Source: Ziziphus jujuba | Lineage: Eukaryota; Streptophyta; Magnoliopsida; Rosales; Rhamnaceae | Direction of reading: 5' to 3' | Assembly: GCF_031755915.1 (NCBI RefSeq) | Contig: NC_083389.1 | Coordinates: 17,973,001 to 18,037,000, forward strand | DNA length: 64,000 nt | Part shown: positions 23,577-43,158 of the stretch, one piece after another | Position numbering within the stretch: the first letter of the stretch is position 1 | How the letters are laid out: the number at the start of each line of letters is the position of its first letter | The notes under the pieces: model-generated | Seen by the model: the letters and a program-made list of their open reading frames with translations, nothing else | Databases searched by the model: none | What the model was told of the DNA's origin: nothing | Position numbers and translations under genes: made by a program

Positions 23577-24074
23577 AAATATTTACTGCCACATCAGTCA
23601 TGGAACCACCATAAATTGTGATGGACTGGCTCATCTCTGCATCTGCACTGTAAGGAAGAATATGAACAATGTAGTATTGCACAAAGTTTCACTGAGAATG
23701 CAGTTCTTTCAGATTATCAAATGATTAAAAAACATGGTATACATACCTTGGTTTGGCCTATCCTAGTAATTTCCAAAAAACTAACCATGTCTAATGTCCA
23801 TCCTAACTCATATGATATGCATGGGAACTAAGGTTTCCTTTTTCCTTTTTTGGTAAACTGCATGGCAACTCAGTTGAGTTATAAACCAACTAGCAAAAGA
23901 AAAAAGTTTCGAGTTATAAACAGCCCAGCCTATATGTCCAACATTACACTATTCATCCCCCACTAGGAACCACAAAAAAAGGGGAAAAAAAAGAAAAAAA
24001 AAATGAACAGCAAGTTCAATTTTCAAGTTTGATGTACTACAATTCTGAATCATCTTCATTGGAGTTCTGTGGTA
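22159..24074. other. AT-rich intergenic region between convergent genes, with three TA microsatellites
   Basis: It holds the 3' UTRs of the Ser-rich gene (+) and of the PWWP gene (-). TA/AT microsatellites lie at about 23092-23128, 23277-23303 and 23544-23571. Short open frames here are low-complexity or cross the microsatellites and show no family motif. Confidence 0.55.
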
Positions 24075-27068
24075 TCATGTTCCATTGCTTTCAGAAGATG
24101 CTGGATCTTTCCCATCCTGCTTTGCCACATCTAGAGAATCCTTTCTTGGAGTAGATGCAAAATACTTGAGTCGGTAACTAACAAGTGAAGGTCCAAACAT
24201 GCTGTATTTCCCTGCACTGCTGAAAGCTGTTTCAGCATCGGATCGTCTCCTGAAAACCACTTTGGCACGACTACTTTTCTTCTTGACTTCAGTTTCTGAT
24301 TCATTCAAAGGCCCATAGCGGCTAAATATCTCATTCAGATTTGTTTCTGAAGGAACAGAATCAAAGTTTGTAAAGTTCAAAATCAGGGCCGTAGAAGACT
24401 GATCCTCGTTGCAACTCTCACTCAAGTTGTCCTCTGACTTTTCTGCTTCCAATTCAACATTTTCACCAGCACTTTGACTTTTAGAATCCAATTCAACAGC
24501 TGCTTGTGGTTCGGTGGAAGGGGAATTTTGATTCTCTTGTGATGATTGCTCTTCTGGAAGGCTTTGAATTATCCTGTCAGACCAGTAAGAGTCTTTCATA
24601 CACTCCAACTGAGATTCACTGGTTCCTGAGCGAATTGATAACTTCGCACGCTTCATTGATTTCTTCCCAGGCTTACCACCAAAGAGTTGTTCCATTGATT
24701 GTTCATGTCCCCGAGAACTCGCCCTCAACAAGAAAATAGAATTCCTGAACTCCGAGAAGAATGTAATCACAGGCACTAACAACTTGTGTTGTTTCAGGGG
24801 ATCCTGAGCAGCCATGCAGAGCTTTAACAGCATCTCATGAGGAGTATACTCTCTTTCTTCAAGCTTTTCGGTTTGTGATTTATCAGGTACAATTTTCTCT
24901 TTGCTTCTAGTCTGAATTGAAGAACGTTTGGACATTTCATCATACTCTCTTTCTTCAAGCTTTTCAGTTTGTGATTTATCAGATACAATTTTGTCTTTGC
25001 TTCTAGTCTGAATTGAAGAACGTTTGGACATTTCATCACCAGACTTGAGTATGGAACATGACCCATTTAGCTGGCTTGCCACCCTACGAATGCTCTCTCC
25101 TACACTAAAATTCTGCTTGGCCAGTGGATCGACCGTAGTTGACAAAATTTTCCCAGGTTTCACGTTTGAGTCATCTGACTGAGAATCAATTGCCTTGCGT
25201 TTCTTACTGGTAGATTGTGAAATAGACTTCTTAGCTTTGCCTTTTGAACCATTTTCTCCGATGGGAGTACGCATGCGTTTCTCAGCCATCAAATCTGACA
25301 AGCTTTTCTCCTTTTTACTTGGATACAAACTATCCTCAGACATAAGCTTACGCTTAAGAGAAGAGCCATGTTGACTTTTAAATTTTGCTCTCCCAGAGGG
25401 TACGGACCCATCATCTTTAGTAGCTGGAACTTCACCTTCAGTCACTTCATTGGAATGCGTCTTCTCCACCAGTTGTAAAATATCAGCATCATTCTCCAGC
25501 AACCCTCCAAGCATATCAAATTCAGGCAGTTCAAAATAACCCTTCCATCGATAAAAAGACAATAACTGGGCCTTAGCTATCACAAGTTCAAGTCTATTAT
25601 CTCCACCATACGGCATACAAGCTAATTCCTTTATATACTTGACAAGTTTCACAGGTTCAAAAGACGCTATGCCTAAAGAACTATCTCCACCATGTCTTCT
25701 ACTTGATTCTTTGCGGATCCCAGCGTTAATAATTACCTGAGTTTTGAGTTTGGCATGTACTTCTTCACATAGGCACGGGCAAGCCAGCCCAAACTCTACA
25801 CGTCTAGAAACCTCATCTAAAGCGCAAGTAATTGCATGGTGGAAGTCTTCACTATTGCTCTGCTTTTCCATTACTGAAAAATGTTCCAGAAAGGGCTTTA
25901 TCCGTGATGCTTCATTCCAAGCAAATGTACAATCCCCAAAATAAGCAATCAGGGAACTGTCTTTCCTAAAATACTTCTTTGCCTTTACTGATGCATCTGA
26001 AGCATCAAATATCTGTCCTGGCCACCAGGGATGGCTCCTAACTTTGCCCCATACCAGATCAGAAACAGGTAATTCCAATTTCGGGCCCACCGATCTTACA
26101 TTCACATCTCCTTTCACGTCGTTGTCCTTATATGGATTCAAATCAATAACAATATTGAACAAATTAGAATCCTTTCCAGCACTATCAGATACCTGTGTTT
26201 TTGGAACATGTACGCCAGCTTTTTGATTTTCATCGATCCATGCCTCTGATTTAACTTCAGATACCTTATTTTGTAATCCTTCAGAAGGTACCAACTCAAG
26301 AGAATCAATCTTTCCCTCGGGTACTCTTTGAGGCAAAGATTCATCAACATCATCTTTCACTTCCACATTCAAGCCATCATCATGAGACTGAGGCTTCCCA
26401 TTTCCATTCACAGAAGTCGAAGCCGCAAGACGCTCACAGCGGCTCGAGTCCTCCGAATTCGAGCTCAAATTTCTCTCAAACGAGCCACCTTCATCCTCAT
26501 GATGGTCATGCTCATTATTTGGACACCTTTCCAACACAACAACAGAAGCTTTACCACCAGCTCCCAAAGCAACTTCATCTTTCTCATTTGGCACCAAACC
26601 ATCACGTCTATGACTTTCTATATTTGGCTCTGCCTCTGCACATTCCCTTAAAGTCTCATCTTCCCCTCCTGAAGTTTTTTCACAACTCAACGAATCACCA
26701 ACAAAATTCCCAGAACCATCCCGAGATTTTGAAACCGACTCTTCCCCTTTGGCTGCTGCAATCGGATCGCTAACAACAGCTTGGGGTGCCTCCAAACCAT
26801 CCGTACACTCACCACTCACCATCTTCAACGAAAAACCTCCATTTTTCTCATCCACAACACCACTTTCTGCAGAACCCATATCCACTTCAGCACCATTAAC
26901 GCTACCCACAAATCCATTTTCTTTGTCCTCCTCCTTGCCCATTCCACCATCTGGTGAGTCAGTCAAATGGTCAGTCTTGTTAACAATTGCTACGTCATTA
27001 ACCTCGTTTTCCGGGTCACTCAAAACGGCGTCGGAGTTAAGGTCGATACGCTCGGATTTTGCAGACAT
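24075..27068 (-). CDS. PWWP-domain protein, PDP type (Polycomb-linked chromatin reader)
   Basis: An intronless coding region of 997 aa. I start it at MSAKSERIDLNSD (27068), because the in-frame ATG 30 bases upstream would add only an unconserved MIFISSGVSL. Residues 1-320 are acidic and disordered. The PWWP domain is at about 335-425: SDLVWGKVRSHPWWPGQIFD, then KYFRKDSSLIAYFGDCTFAW and IKPF. It continues into the conserved LACPC...EEVHAKL region. A Lys/Ser-rich middle (about 540-790) carries likely nuclear localisation signals and a 32-aa tandem duplication. At about 890-975 is an RRM-like fold starting TALILNFTNFDSVPSE. In Arabidopsis, PDP proteins bind FVE/MSI5 and promote H3K27me3 and flowering control; assigning that role here is inference. 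A 5' UTR intron (donor about 27216, acceptor near 27134) is likely. Confidence 0.88.
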   Translation of the reverse strand: MSAKSERIDLNSDAVLSDPENEVNDVAIVNKTDHLTDSPDGGMGKEEDKENGFVGSVNGAEVDMGSAESGVVDEKNGGFSLKMVSGECTDGLEAPQAVVSDPIAAAKGEESVSKSRDGSGNFVGDSLSCEKTSGGEDETLRECAEAEPNIESHRRDGLVPNEKDEVALGAGGKASVVVLERCPNNEHDHHEDEGGSFERNLSSNSEDSSRCERLAASTSVNGNGKPQSHDDGLNVEVKDDVDESLPQRVPEGKIDSLELVPSEGLQNKVSEVKSEAWIDENQKAGVHVPKTQVSDSAGKDSNLFNIVIDLNPYKDNDVKGDVNVRSVGPKLELPVSDLVWGKVRSHPWWPGQIFDASDASVKAKKYFRKDSSLIAYFGDCTFAWNEASRIKPFLEHFSVMEKQSNSEDFHHAITCALDEVSRRVEFGLACPCLCEEVHAKLKTQVIINAGIRKESSRRHGGDSSLGIASFEPVKLVKYIKELACMPYGGDNRLELVIAKAQLLSFYRWKGYFELPEFDMLGGLLENDADILQLVEKTHSNEVTEGEVPATKDDGSVPSGRAKFKSQHGSSLKRKLMSEDSLYPSKKEKSLSDLMAEKRMRTPIGENGSKGKAKKSISQSTSKKRKAIDSQSDDSNVKPGKILSTTVDPLAKQNFSVGESIRRVASQLNGSCSILKSGDEMSKRSSIQTRSKDKIVSDKSQTEKLEEREYDEMSKRSSIQTRSKEKIVPDKSQTEKLEEREYTPHEMLLKLCMAAQDPLKQHKLLVPVITFFSEFRNSIFLLRASSRGHEQSMEQLFGGKPGKKSMKRAKLSIRSGTSESQLECMKDSYWSDRIIQSLPEEQSSQENQNSPSTEPQAAVELDSKSQSAGENVELEAEKSEDNLSESCNEDQSSTALILNFTNFDSVPSETNLNEIFSRYGPLNESETEVKKKSSRAKVVFRRRSDAETAFSSAGKYSMFGPSLVSYRLKYFASTPRKDSLDVAKQDGKDPASSESNGT
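24847..25038. repeat. 96-bp in-frame tandem duplication within the PWWP gene
   Basis: Two 96-base units, 24847-24942 and 24943-25038, differ at about three positions. On the coding strand each encodes 32 aa containing EMSKRSSIQTRSK(D/E)KIV and DKSQTEKLEERE. The small number of differences suggests a recent event. Confidence 0.9.
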
Positions 27069-27336
27069 TAAAGAGACCCCAGAAGATATAAAAATCAAAT
27101 ATAATCCACTTTATACTACTTCTAAACAAGCCCTAACAATGGTGAAACAGAAACCGTACCAAAAAAAAAAAAAAAAAAAAAAGAGATAAAAAGAAAGCAA
27201 GAAAACAAGCAAGTACCTCTTTTTTCAGAAAGATATGGCATATAAGTTTGATTAACAAAATCAAAATCAAATCCTGGAAGTGTGTGTGAAAAGGGTTTTC
27301 TACAGAGTCGGAGAAAAGGTGGGCAGGTTGGTGTAT

Positions 27337-27340
<4 letters not shown>

Positions 27341-27373
<33 letters not shown>
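27341..27373. repeat. (AG)n microsatellite in the PWWP gene 5' UTR or promoter
   Basis: An uninterrupted 33-base AG run, about 270 bases upstream of the start codon. On the coding strand it reads CT. GA/CT runs in plant 5' regions can bind BPC/GAGA-binding factors; that role is not shown here. Confidence 0.85.
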
Positions 27374-27374
<1 letters not shown>

Positions 27375-27479
27375 GAGGGCTCGTTTCGTACCAGAAATGG
27401 TTTCCTCGTTTCGAGTCGAGAACTTTTAACCAGTGCAAAAGTAATGAAAAAGACCCAGAATCCAATGGACACGTGGCGT

Positions 27480-30400
27480 AGATCACTCGGGCCGGGTTTC
27501 TAATTCCCGGGGAAAATGGAGCGGTGTGATCTTAAAAGAGTATCGGACTTTCCACTTGTCAGTTCATGTAAAGATTGCCTGCCTAAAATGTAAAACGAAA
27601 TGGATTCTTTTTATTTTTATTTTTTTTTCTTTTTTTTTTTGTGGGGGGGGGGGGGGGGGGATATTTTTTGAGTGTCTTTTTGGATTGATAATTTAGTACT
27701 AGTCGATAGGACAAAAGATAACTAATTCCATTTTAGTACCTTTTTTTTTTTTTATTATTTTTCTAATCTATTTCTAGAAGTCTATGATTTGGAAAATTTT
27801 TGACTTTTTTTTTTTTTTAACTTAAATTTTCGATTTTCAAATTTAGAAAGTTGCAATTCAATTATGCAGGTTTCAATTTGTTATATCATGATCCTAATTG
27901 AATTTTTTCTTTTGGTAAATTATGGTTAATAGTTAAAAAAATTTATTATTCTTACTAGCAAAATGTAGATTATTTTTGCTCGTTGAGGTTTATAAACATT
28001 TTTCTGAATATAACCATTTTCTTTTAAACTCTAATTGCTTGGAAATCCTAGCTTCCCTCATCGATTTGCATGGATGTCTATGCTATTTGATAAACTTTCT
28101 TCAATTTTTCTTTCTTTTTCTTTTTTTTCTATTTAACAGGTTAAATTGGATTATTGCAACAATTGTTTGCTTTTTATTACCATTGATGATATGTCTCATG
28201 TTTTTTAACAAATGCTTCAAGGCAAGGGTGGAGGAATTTCATTTTTTAGGATAATTCCTATGAGCTTATGAATAGTATCATTTTGGAAGACGTTTATTTA
28301 ACATAAATCTTTGCTAAATTGATCAATAATATTTGAGAATGTTTACATAAGTTCATTTTTGTTGATGTTATTTATGTTTTGAAACAACTGAATAAAGTGG
28401 TAGATTAGGTGACAAGATAGTAAAAAACAAATATTTATTTCCTGAAATATTAATCTATTTTTAATTTGCCTTTCTTAATACTCTGAGCAATGATTTTAAC
28501 TAGTATATTATTTCATATCTATATATGCATTCTTGTTTTTGACCAGAAAACAAAAAAACTATGTTTAATAATTTGAGAGTATTAAAATGTAAATCTTTAA
28601 AATTACATTGCCGAAAACTTCAATGAATTAAAACTCTTCAACTTTATGTTTTAAACAAAATTTTATCTCTATAACACATTAACCTAAATTACAACAAATT
28701 GGACCATAATTGCATTTACTTTTTTTTTTTTTTCCTTTTTGGGGGACAAACTGCATATTGAAAATGTTAGAAAAGAAAAGGAGGAAAAAAATAATTAGAC
28801 CAAAATACAATAATTGAAATTTAAAAATCTAAATTACAACATTTTGAAGTTAAAAATCCAAAATACAACTTTTCCACAGTAAAGAATATCAGAGGATGAT
28901 TGATCGATAAACAATATACTAAGTTAATAAAATAATAAATAATTTATTATGATTATTATTATTATTATTTTTTATGGGCATAAAGGTGTGAAAGGTTTAG
29001 CGTTAAGCCAATTCCACTTCTTTATTGAATTGAAAATTGATAAGTTATTATGTCTTTTTTTTTTTTTTTTTTTTGAAAAAAAAGGGTATCATATGTTTTT
29101 ACGAAATTTTATTAGATTGTACTTTTTCTTAGTAAATTGATTTTATGAAATTTATTTTTTTTTTCTGCTTAATTGTTTTTTCGTTAAAAATAAAAAGTTC
29201 TAAGGAGATTAAAAATAGAAAGCCGAATAAATGTAACCAGATAAAAGTGAAAATTTTGTAAAGAAAAATACTTTTTAATTTTATTTATTTATTTTTTGAA
29301 GAATATGGTCTTAATAACACGCATAAAGTAATCATATCTTCATTTAAAAAAAAAAAAAAAAAAAACACGCATAAAAGCTAATAACCATTTTTTTAATTTT
29401 TTTTTAACCCATGTCGTCTCTCCTATCCTATCTTAATATTCGTTATTAAATTGTTTTTTCTTAAAATTTATTTGATGTCCAAAAAAATATTTATTTTGTA
29501 GAGACTTTAGAATAAAGTTTGCTTCGACTTTTACTTGTAGGTAAGGTTTTGAAAGCCAATAGCAATATTGGGTTCATACGAGGTTCATTTTATCATACCA
29601 TACAAGCTCTTTTCCCGATGGTTTCAAGTGAAAAAATGGAGCTAAATTAGCTAATTTCCATGAGATAAATCATGACACATGTTCAACAATTACAATGAAT
29701 TAAGAAATGTTTAGCAGAACAAATAGATATTTAAAAAAAGACAAATCATTACCAATAATAATAATAATAATAATAGTAATAATAATAATTATTGAGGTTG
29801 ATTAATGCATCTATTTATGCAATGAGGTAAAACATGCATGTAAAAAACGAAAGGAATATGGGTGCTTTTATGCGACAATTATGATGTTCAAAAAGAGTAA
29901 TTTATGAGATAAGTTTAGAGTTACTCTATTAAAAATAAATGTGATATATGCAAATTTAAGCGCAAATATGTTATGCAAAAGTGTTGTCTAGGGAAGAAGT
30001 TAATGGTTGATAGATGCATATATAATTTAGGGAATAAGATTAACCACGTCAAACGATCTTAACATAACATTTCAATAATAAATGCAAAATTTCTAAAAAA
30101 AAAAAAAAATGTTAGGATTATTAGATTGATAATTAAAAAAAAAAAAAAAAGACATTGCCAAAAGAAACTAAAATATATAACACAAGGTGCAAAAAGTTCC
30201 ATCTCGTGCATTCCCAGGGCCAAACCATATTTGAGAGTTGCGAGTACAAGGAGCAAGAGAGAGGTCCAATTGGCATTTTTCTTAGAACATCTCTATTATT
30301 AGTTTTATGGACTGATGCTCTTATAGTTCTATTTTATGGATTGTTAAATTTTATTAGTTATCTTAAAAAAATATAAACATTTATTTTTAAAAAATATATT

Positions 30401-31618
30401 TATTGTCTTTGTTTAAATACTTTATCAAGTCAATATGATAAAAAAATAAATAAATATTGTCAAAAGTGACAATCTAAATTATTAGATAATTTATCAAGAA
30501 TATAATTTTTTTGTAATAGGAAAAAAATAGATATATACTATCAATTATTATTATTTTATTTTAAAAATATACATATCATCAATTAATTTAGATTTAAACA
30601 AATCATTGAAATTTTATTTTAGAATAAAATATTATAGATATATATATATAATATAAATTACAATTCACATAACCATAAAAATAATTTATAAAATAAGAAT
30701 AAATATAAATTGAACCAAACCGATTAAATCAATTAAATATAATTGATTTTTAATTTGGTTTGATTTAGTTTTTGGCCTATAATAAGTTCAGTTTAGGTTT
30801 TGATGATTTTCAAATTTAACCAACCAACACTTATATACTTTTCTAAATATTTTTATTATATATGTTGAAATTTTAATATTTTTAATTTAAATTACACATA
30901 ATATTAAATACAAATTTTTAATATACTTATAAAAAATTATAATAAAAGGTTTTAGGGCCAAAGATGGGCTGAAGCTTAAATCAATCGAATTGAACCAGAT
31001 TGATTGATGATGGTTGATTCGATTTGATTTAGTTTTTCCAAATGGTTTATATGCCATTTTTTGGAAAATGCAAATATTTGAATTAAGAGGGGAGTTTGTG
31101 TCTTTTATCTTATTTTTTCAAAAAAAAAAAACTCTAATTTTGCTTCCAAAATTATGAGAAAAGTGGGAAATGTTTTTTTATTTTTGCGTAAACTTTGCCA
31201 GTCATTTTTCTCTCTCTTTATTTTTCCAAAATTATTTAAAATCAAACACAAGATATTAAAATTTATCATTTTTTTTTTCTTTTCCTCAATACTTTTCAAG
31301 TTTCAAATGGAGCATTAGAATAATAGAAACTGATATAATTATGAAGATCAATTAGATTTATCAAAACTTCAGAAAGATACATTATTATTTTTATTTCGGA
31401 AGAAATTTTTCAAAAAAAAAAAAAAGAAAAAAGAAAAAAAAAGTTTATGATTATTAAAAAATGCGAAAAAAGAAGAAGAAAAAAATAGCTACAACCCTTT
31501 GGCGCGCTCTATACATTCATATTTCAGCGAAAGGTCTCAGAGCCAAAAAGCCCCAATTGTTTTTTTTCTCCCTCCAAAAATATCAAACGCAGAGGCTATC
31601 TCTGGCTCCTGTATTCCG
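27480..31618. other. 4.1-kb intergenic region between divergent PWWP and MCM8 genes
   Basis: Very AT-rich with many homopolymers, a G18 tract at 27643-27660, an ATA-type microsatellite at about 29752-29790, and a GGTTTGGTTT-type old repeat at about 30710-31030 similar to 15860-15970. Around 29560-29640 a readable peptide (SNIGFIRGSFYHTIQALFP) may be retroelement debris. The last 120 bases before 31619 are the MCM8 5' UTR side. I see no intact gene. Confidence 0.5.
27643..27660 (+). repeat. G18 homopolymer
   Basis: Eighteen consecutive G follow a long T-rich tract and GT. Poly-G of this length is rare in AT-rich plant DNA and could form a G-quadruplex, or could reflect a sequencing or assembly error. 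Confidence 0.8.
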
Positions 31619-39807
<8,189 letters not shown>

Positions 39808-40184
39808 TGTAGCAGATAAAGCAAAAACCCCATTTTCAATTTTTTTGGGGTTACAATGGCTCAAGTTCGTGTAGCAGACAAAGCAAAACCTATTTCAAAT
39901 TTTTGACTTACAATACTTCTGATGTGTTCCGGCTGGCTGCCCTTCACATGAAGAGCAAGCTGCTGATGGGTTTATGCCATCTTCTGTATCACAATTTGCA
40001 ACAACATATATGATGATATCCCACCCCATTTTATTCACCAAATGTTCACAGTATATATTTCATTTTGAATGCAAACTTCACAGCATTTTGTATAGTAAAT
40101 ACACAAAATTATAAATTTTGTTCTTTTTTTCCTGGGACTTTCATCCCCTGTAAAAGTAGTATACAAGTGGCAAGTGATGAGTGG
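39808..40184. other. short tail-to-tail spacer between MCM8 and HCF152
   Basis: 377 bases separate the two stop codons, so both 3' UTRs must lie here and may overlap. A direct repeat of the AAGTTAGTGTAGCAGATAAA / AAGTTCGTGTAGCAGACAAA type occurs at about 39801-39895. I see no gene. Confidence 0.6.
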
Positions 40185-42455
40185 TTAAACAGAATAAGAA
40201 TCCTGATCATCTACATCTAGGGGTTCTAATCGCCATTCACTACCGTAGTAGGAATTAGGCAAACCCAACCAGAACTTGAAAGCCTCTGCAGCTCTCTTCC
40301 TCTCAATTCTCCTATCTTGTCTGGCCTGCGAGGCATGCTTACTGGTAAACATTCTGGAGTGCATTTCGACATAAATTCGTGTAAATTTGGTCTTATTAGG
40401 AGGTATACCATGCTCTTCCATGCAAGCCACAATTTCTAAAGCTTTCTTAAAGAAAGCAGCCCTAACGCAGATATCAGCTAGTGTATCTAACAACCCTTCA
40501 TCCGGTTTCAATGGCGGTGGAGATGAAGAATCAGAATTTTCTCCCTTTCTCACTTCACACCTCTCCTTCACTTCATTCCAAAGCAGAAGTGCCTCTCCTG
40601 GTTTTCTAGCCAATGCAATTGCATCAGCCAGACTACCATAAGTGGCCACATTAGGGTAAAATCCATTCTCTTTCATTCTCAGAACTATTTTCTTAGCTTC
40701 TTCAACCAACCCCAGTCTACAATACCCTTCGACCAACATATTCCAAGCAACCAGATCAACCTTAACCCGAGGATCGTTGAGCATTTCATCGAACACCTTG
40801 TTAGCCAGCTTTGGTTGACCTGAGAACGCAAAAGCTTTCATCAAAGTGGTGTAGCTGATCTTGGTGGGAGCAATCCCTTTTGCTCTCATTTCATTGAAAA
40901 ATGCAAAAGCCCCAGCACTATCATCAATCAATATACAACCATCAATCAATATATTGTACGAAACCACATCGGGCTCAATCCCCGCATCCTCAGCCATCTC
41001 TATCAGCAACTCCTTCGCCTTGTCAATCTTCAGTTGCTGGCAATAACCCTTGATAAGTATATTATAAGTAATCCGATTCGCAGGCACACCGATTCTTGTC
41101 ATTTCAGCAAGCACTTGGCGGGCCCTGTCCATTGAACCTGAGTTCACAAATGCGGAAACAACAGTTGTGTATGTGACATGATCAGGGTGACTGGCATTGT
41201 CATCTTGGTGCCGCATTGCCTCCAGCATCCTGACTGTGTCGGTGACTCGGCCCACCTTCATATAACCCTTCATCAGAGTTGTGTAGATTCTCGAGTCCGG
41301 AGCATAAGCTTTCGGCAGCAACGGTGGCTCGGAATCGGTAGCTTTTGCCGAATTGGGGAGCAATGTCTCGAAAATTTCCTTCTCATTTTGATTCGGGCAT
41401 TTTGGATTGCAATCCCTGAGAACCTTGCAAAGATCTCTTCTTCCTTCCCTCATTGCTTGAACCATTTTCTCAGCCGTTTCTAGATCATCGAAACCCACAT
41501 AAGCCGCCACAAGCGAATGCAATGTCGTTTTACACAAGGCTATTTCCTTCTCGATAATCCTCTCCAATACGAAAACCAGCAAATCTTTCCTATCAGCTCT
41601 GGCACAAAGCTTGATCATCACATTGTAAGTAAGCACATCAGGGTCAGCTCCGAACTGAGACATTTCATCGAACAGTTGCAAGAACCTCTTGGTTTCACCC
41701 AGATTCGCACAGGCATTGAGAGCAGCGTTGTAAGCGGCCGTGTCGGGCCGAGAGTCGGAAACCAACTCGGGGTCCGGGAACTGCTGGACACGGCGAGTCA
41801 CCGATTTGAAGAGCTTGAGCGCTTCAATGGGGCCGTCGTCGCCGGAAGCAGCGAGGCGGCTGACGACGGCGCTCCAAGACTTGACGTGGGGGAGATAGCC
41901 GGAGCGAAGCATGGACTTGATGATTGAGGTGGCGTAGAGCGTGTGGCCAGCCTTGGTGGCAGCGACAGCGAGGAGGCCGAGGGAATTGGCATCGAGTCTG
42001 TGGAGCTGGCGCTCCTTGCGGAGGCGCGTGATGATGGACTGGGCGCGTGTGAGACTCAAATGGGTGTTTTGGTAGGAGAGCTGACAGACCAAGCGGCTAA
42101 GGCAAGTGGGTGTTGGGAGGTGGGAGGATTGAGTGTATGCAAGCCAGGCTTCCTCTGTTTTTCTCTGACGTAGAAGTGTTAGGAGTCTCTGGTCTTGGGA
42201 TGTGGTTTGCTGGGTGGTAGTGGTGGTGGTGGTGGTGAGAGAGAGATCAGTTGGGTTTGTGTGACTGGCTGTAACTAGAACAGAAAAGAAACGAATAGGT
42301 TTGGTGGTGGTGGTGGTGAGGATGGAGAAAATGGGGGTAGAGACCCAATGGAAAGGGAGAGCGTGGCGGGTCAGCGAGAATGGGTTTGAAGGAGAAGATG
42401 AAGAGGAAGATGAAGGTGGTGGTGATAGAGGCAGTGGAGGAGGTATTGCATTCAT
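40185..42455 (-). CDS. HCF152: chloroplast pentatricopeptide repeat protein, HCF152-like
   Basis: An intronless 756-aa protein, against about 780 for Arabidopsis HCF152 (At3g09650). Residues 1-60 are rich in Pro, Ser and Thr with few acidic residues, as in a chloroplast transit peptide. From about 95 to 690 it is built of P-type PPR motifs, for example DTAAYNAALNACANLGE, DVLTYNVMIKLCARAD, SRIYTTLMKGYMKVGR, HVTYTTVVSAFVNSGS, NRITYNILIKGYCQQLK, DVVSYNILIDGC, KISYTTLMKAFAFSG and DLVAWNMLVEGYC. The C-terminal tail after the repeats is basic and ends in an acidic stretch. HCF152 binds and stabilises processed RNA in the psbH-petB region of the psbB operon, and loss of it removes the cytochrome b6f complex; I transfer that function by similarity and gene order. 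Microsatellite-like coding runs (Ser, Thr) occur in the transit region. Confidence 0.88.
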   Translation of the reverse strand: MNAIPPPLPLSPPPSSSSSSSPSNPFSLTRHALPFHWVSTPIFSILTTTTTKPIRFFSVLVTASHTNPTDLSLTTTTTTTTQQTTSQDQRLLTLLRQRKTEEAWLAYTQSSHLPTPTCLSRLVCQLSYQNTHLSLTRAQSIITRLRKERQLHRLDANSLGLLAVAATKAGHTLYATSIIKSMLRSGYLPHVKSWSAVVSRLAASGDDGPIEALKLFKSVTRRVQQFPDPELVSDSRPDTAAYNAALNACANLGETKRFLQLFDEMSQFGADPDVLTYNVMIKLCARADRKDLLVFVLERIIEKEIALCKTTLHSLVAAYVGFDDLETAEKMVQAMREGRRDLCKVLRDCNPKCPNQNEKEIFETLLPNSAKATDSEPPLLPKAYAPDSRIYTTLMKGYMKVGRVTDTVRMLEAMRHQDDNASHPDHVTYTTVVSAFVNSGSMDRARQVLAEMTRIGVPANRITYNILIKGYCQQLKIDKAKELLIEMAEDAGIEPDVVSYNILIDGCILIDDSAGAFAFFNEMRAKGIAPTKISYTTLMKAFAFSGQPKLANKVFDEMLNDPRVKVDLVAWNMLVEGYCRLGLVEEAKKIVLRMKENGFYPNVATYGSLADAIALARKPGEALLLWNEVKERCEVRKGENSDSSSPPPLKPDEGLLDTLADICVRAAFFKKALEIVACMEEHGIPPNKTKFTRIYVEMHSRMFTSKHASQARQDRRIERKRAAEAFKFWLGLPNSYYGSEWRLEPLDVDDQDSYSV

Positions 42456-43158
42456 GGCTGATGGTCCATTTGGATTTTGACAGACTAAGAAGAAAGAAAT
42501 GGTGGAGGAAGGAGGAAGAAGATAAAAATTGAGATTTTTGGATATTATTCGAATGCTAACACTGTGGAAATGGGACGTACTACGTCGACTATATTCTGTC
42601 CTCTTGTTTCTTTACTGTCTATTTTTTCTTTTTTAAGAAAAAAAAAGCACTTATATTTGGCTTTATATTGTTGGATAAGGCTCCTCTATTCTTTTTCTTC
42701 TATGTTTTAGTATTTTTGCTTTCGATGGACAATATTTATTCTATATTATTTAATATTACATGATTTTCACATAACTATTTGTTTGTTTTTTGGTAAATTC
42801 ACGTAATTATTGTTAATGTATACAAAAGCCATCAATTACTTCCATTGAACATTTTTTTTTCTCTTAAACAGAAAAAAAAAAGATAGTTTAGTTATAGACA
42901 TTTTTTTTTCCTTATTTAAGGGATAAGATAGTTTAGTTATAGACATTTTTTTTTCCTTATTTAAGGGATAACTTTTTTTATTCCCCCAAAAATACCTGTA
43001 TTAGAATAAATATAATTTTTCTTGGTGGATATAAATTAAACAAAAAAAAATAAAAATTTATGATTTAAAATCAACAACTGATTATTTTATTTAATTATCT
43101 AGATTGAGAAATAAGTATTCCTTAGTTATAGATACTTTTCTACTTACAAAATATCGAG
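42456..43158. other. intergenic region, 5' side of HCF152 up to the retroelement cluster
   Basis: It holds the HCF152 promoter side (42456-42620) and AT-rich DNA. A nearly perfect 45-bp tandem duplication (unit starting AGATAGTTTAGTTATAGACA) lies at 42881-42925 and 42926-42970. A weaker echo (TTCCTTAGTTATAGATA) follows near 43119, just before the truncated gypsy element. Confidence 0.65.

Noticed and set aside
23374..23724. A 116-codon plus-strand frame
   Set aside because: It crosses a TA microsatellite (encoding repeated YI), lies in a tail-to-tail 3' region and has no conserved motif.
26328..27189. Several plus-strand open frames of 84-146 codons opposite the PWWP gene
   Set aside because: All are antisense shadows of the acidic N-terminal coding region and its 5' UTR; none has its own motifs.
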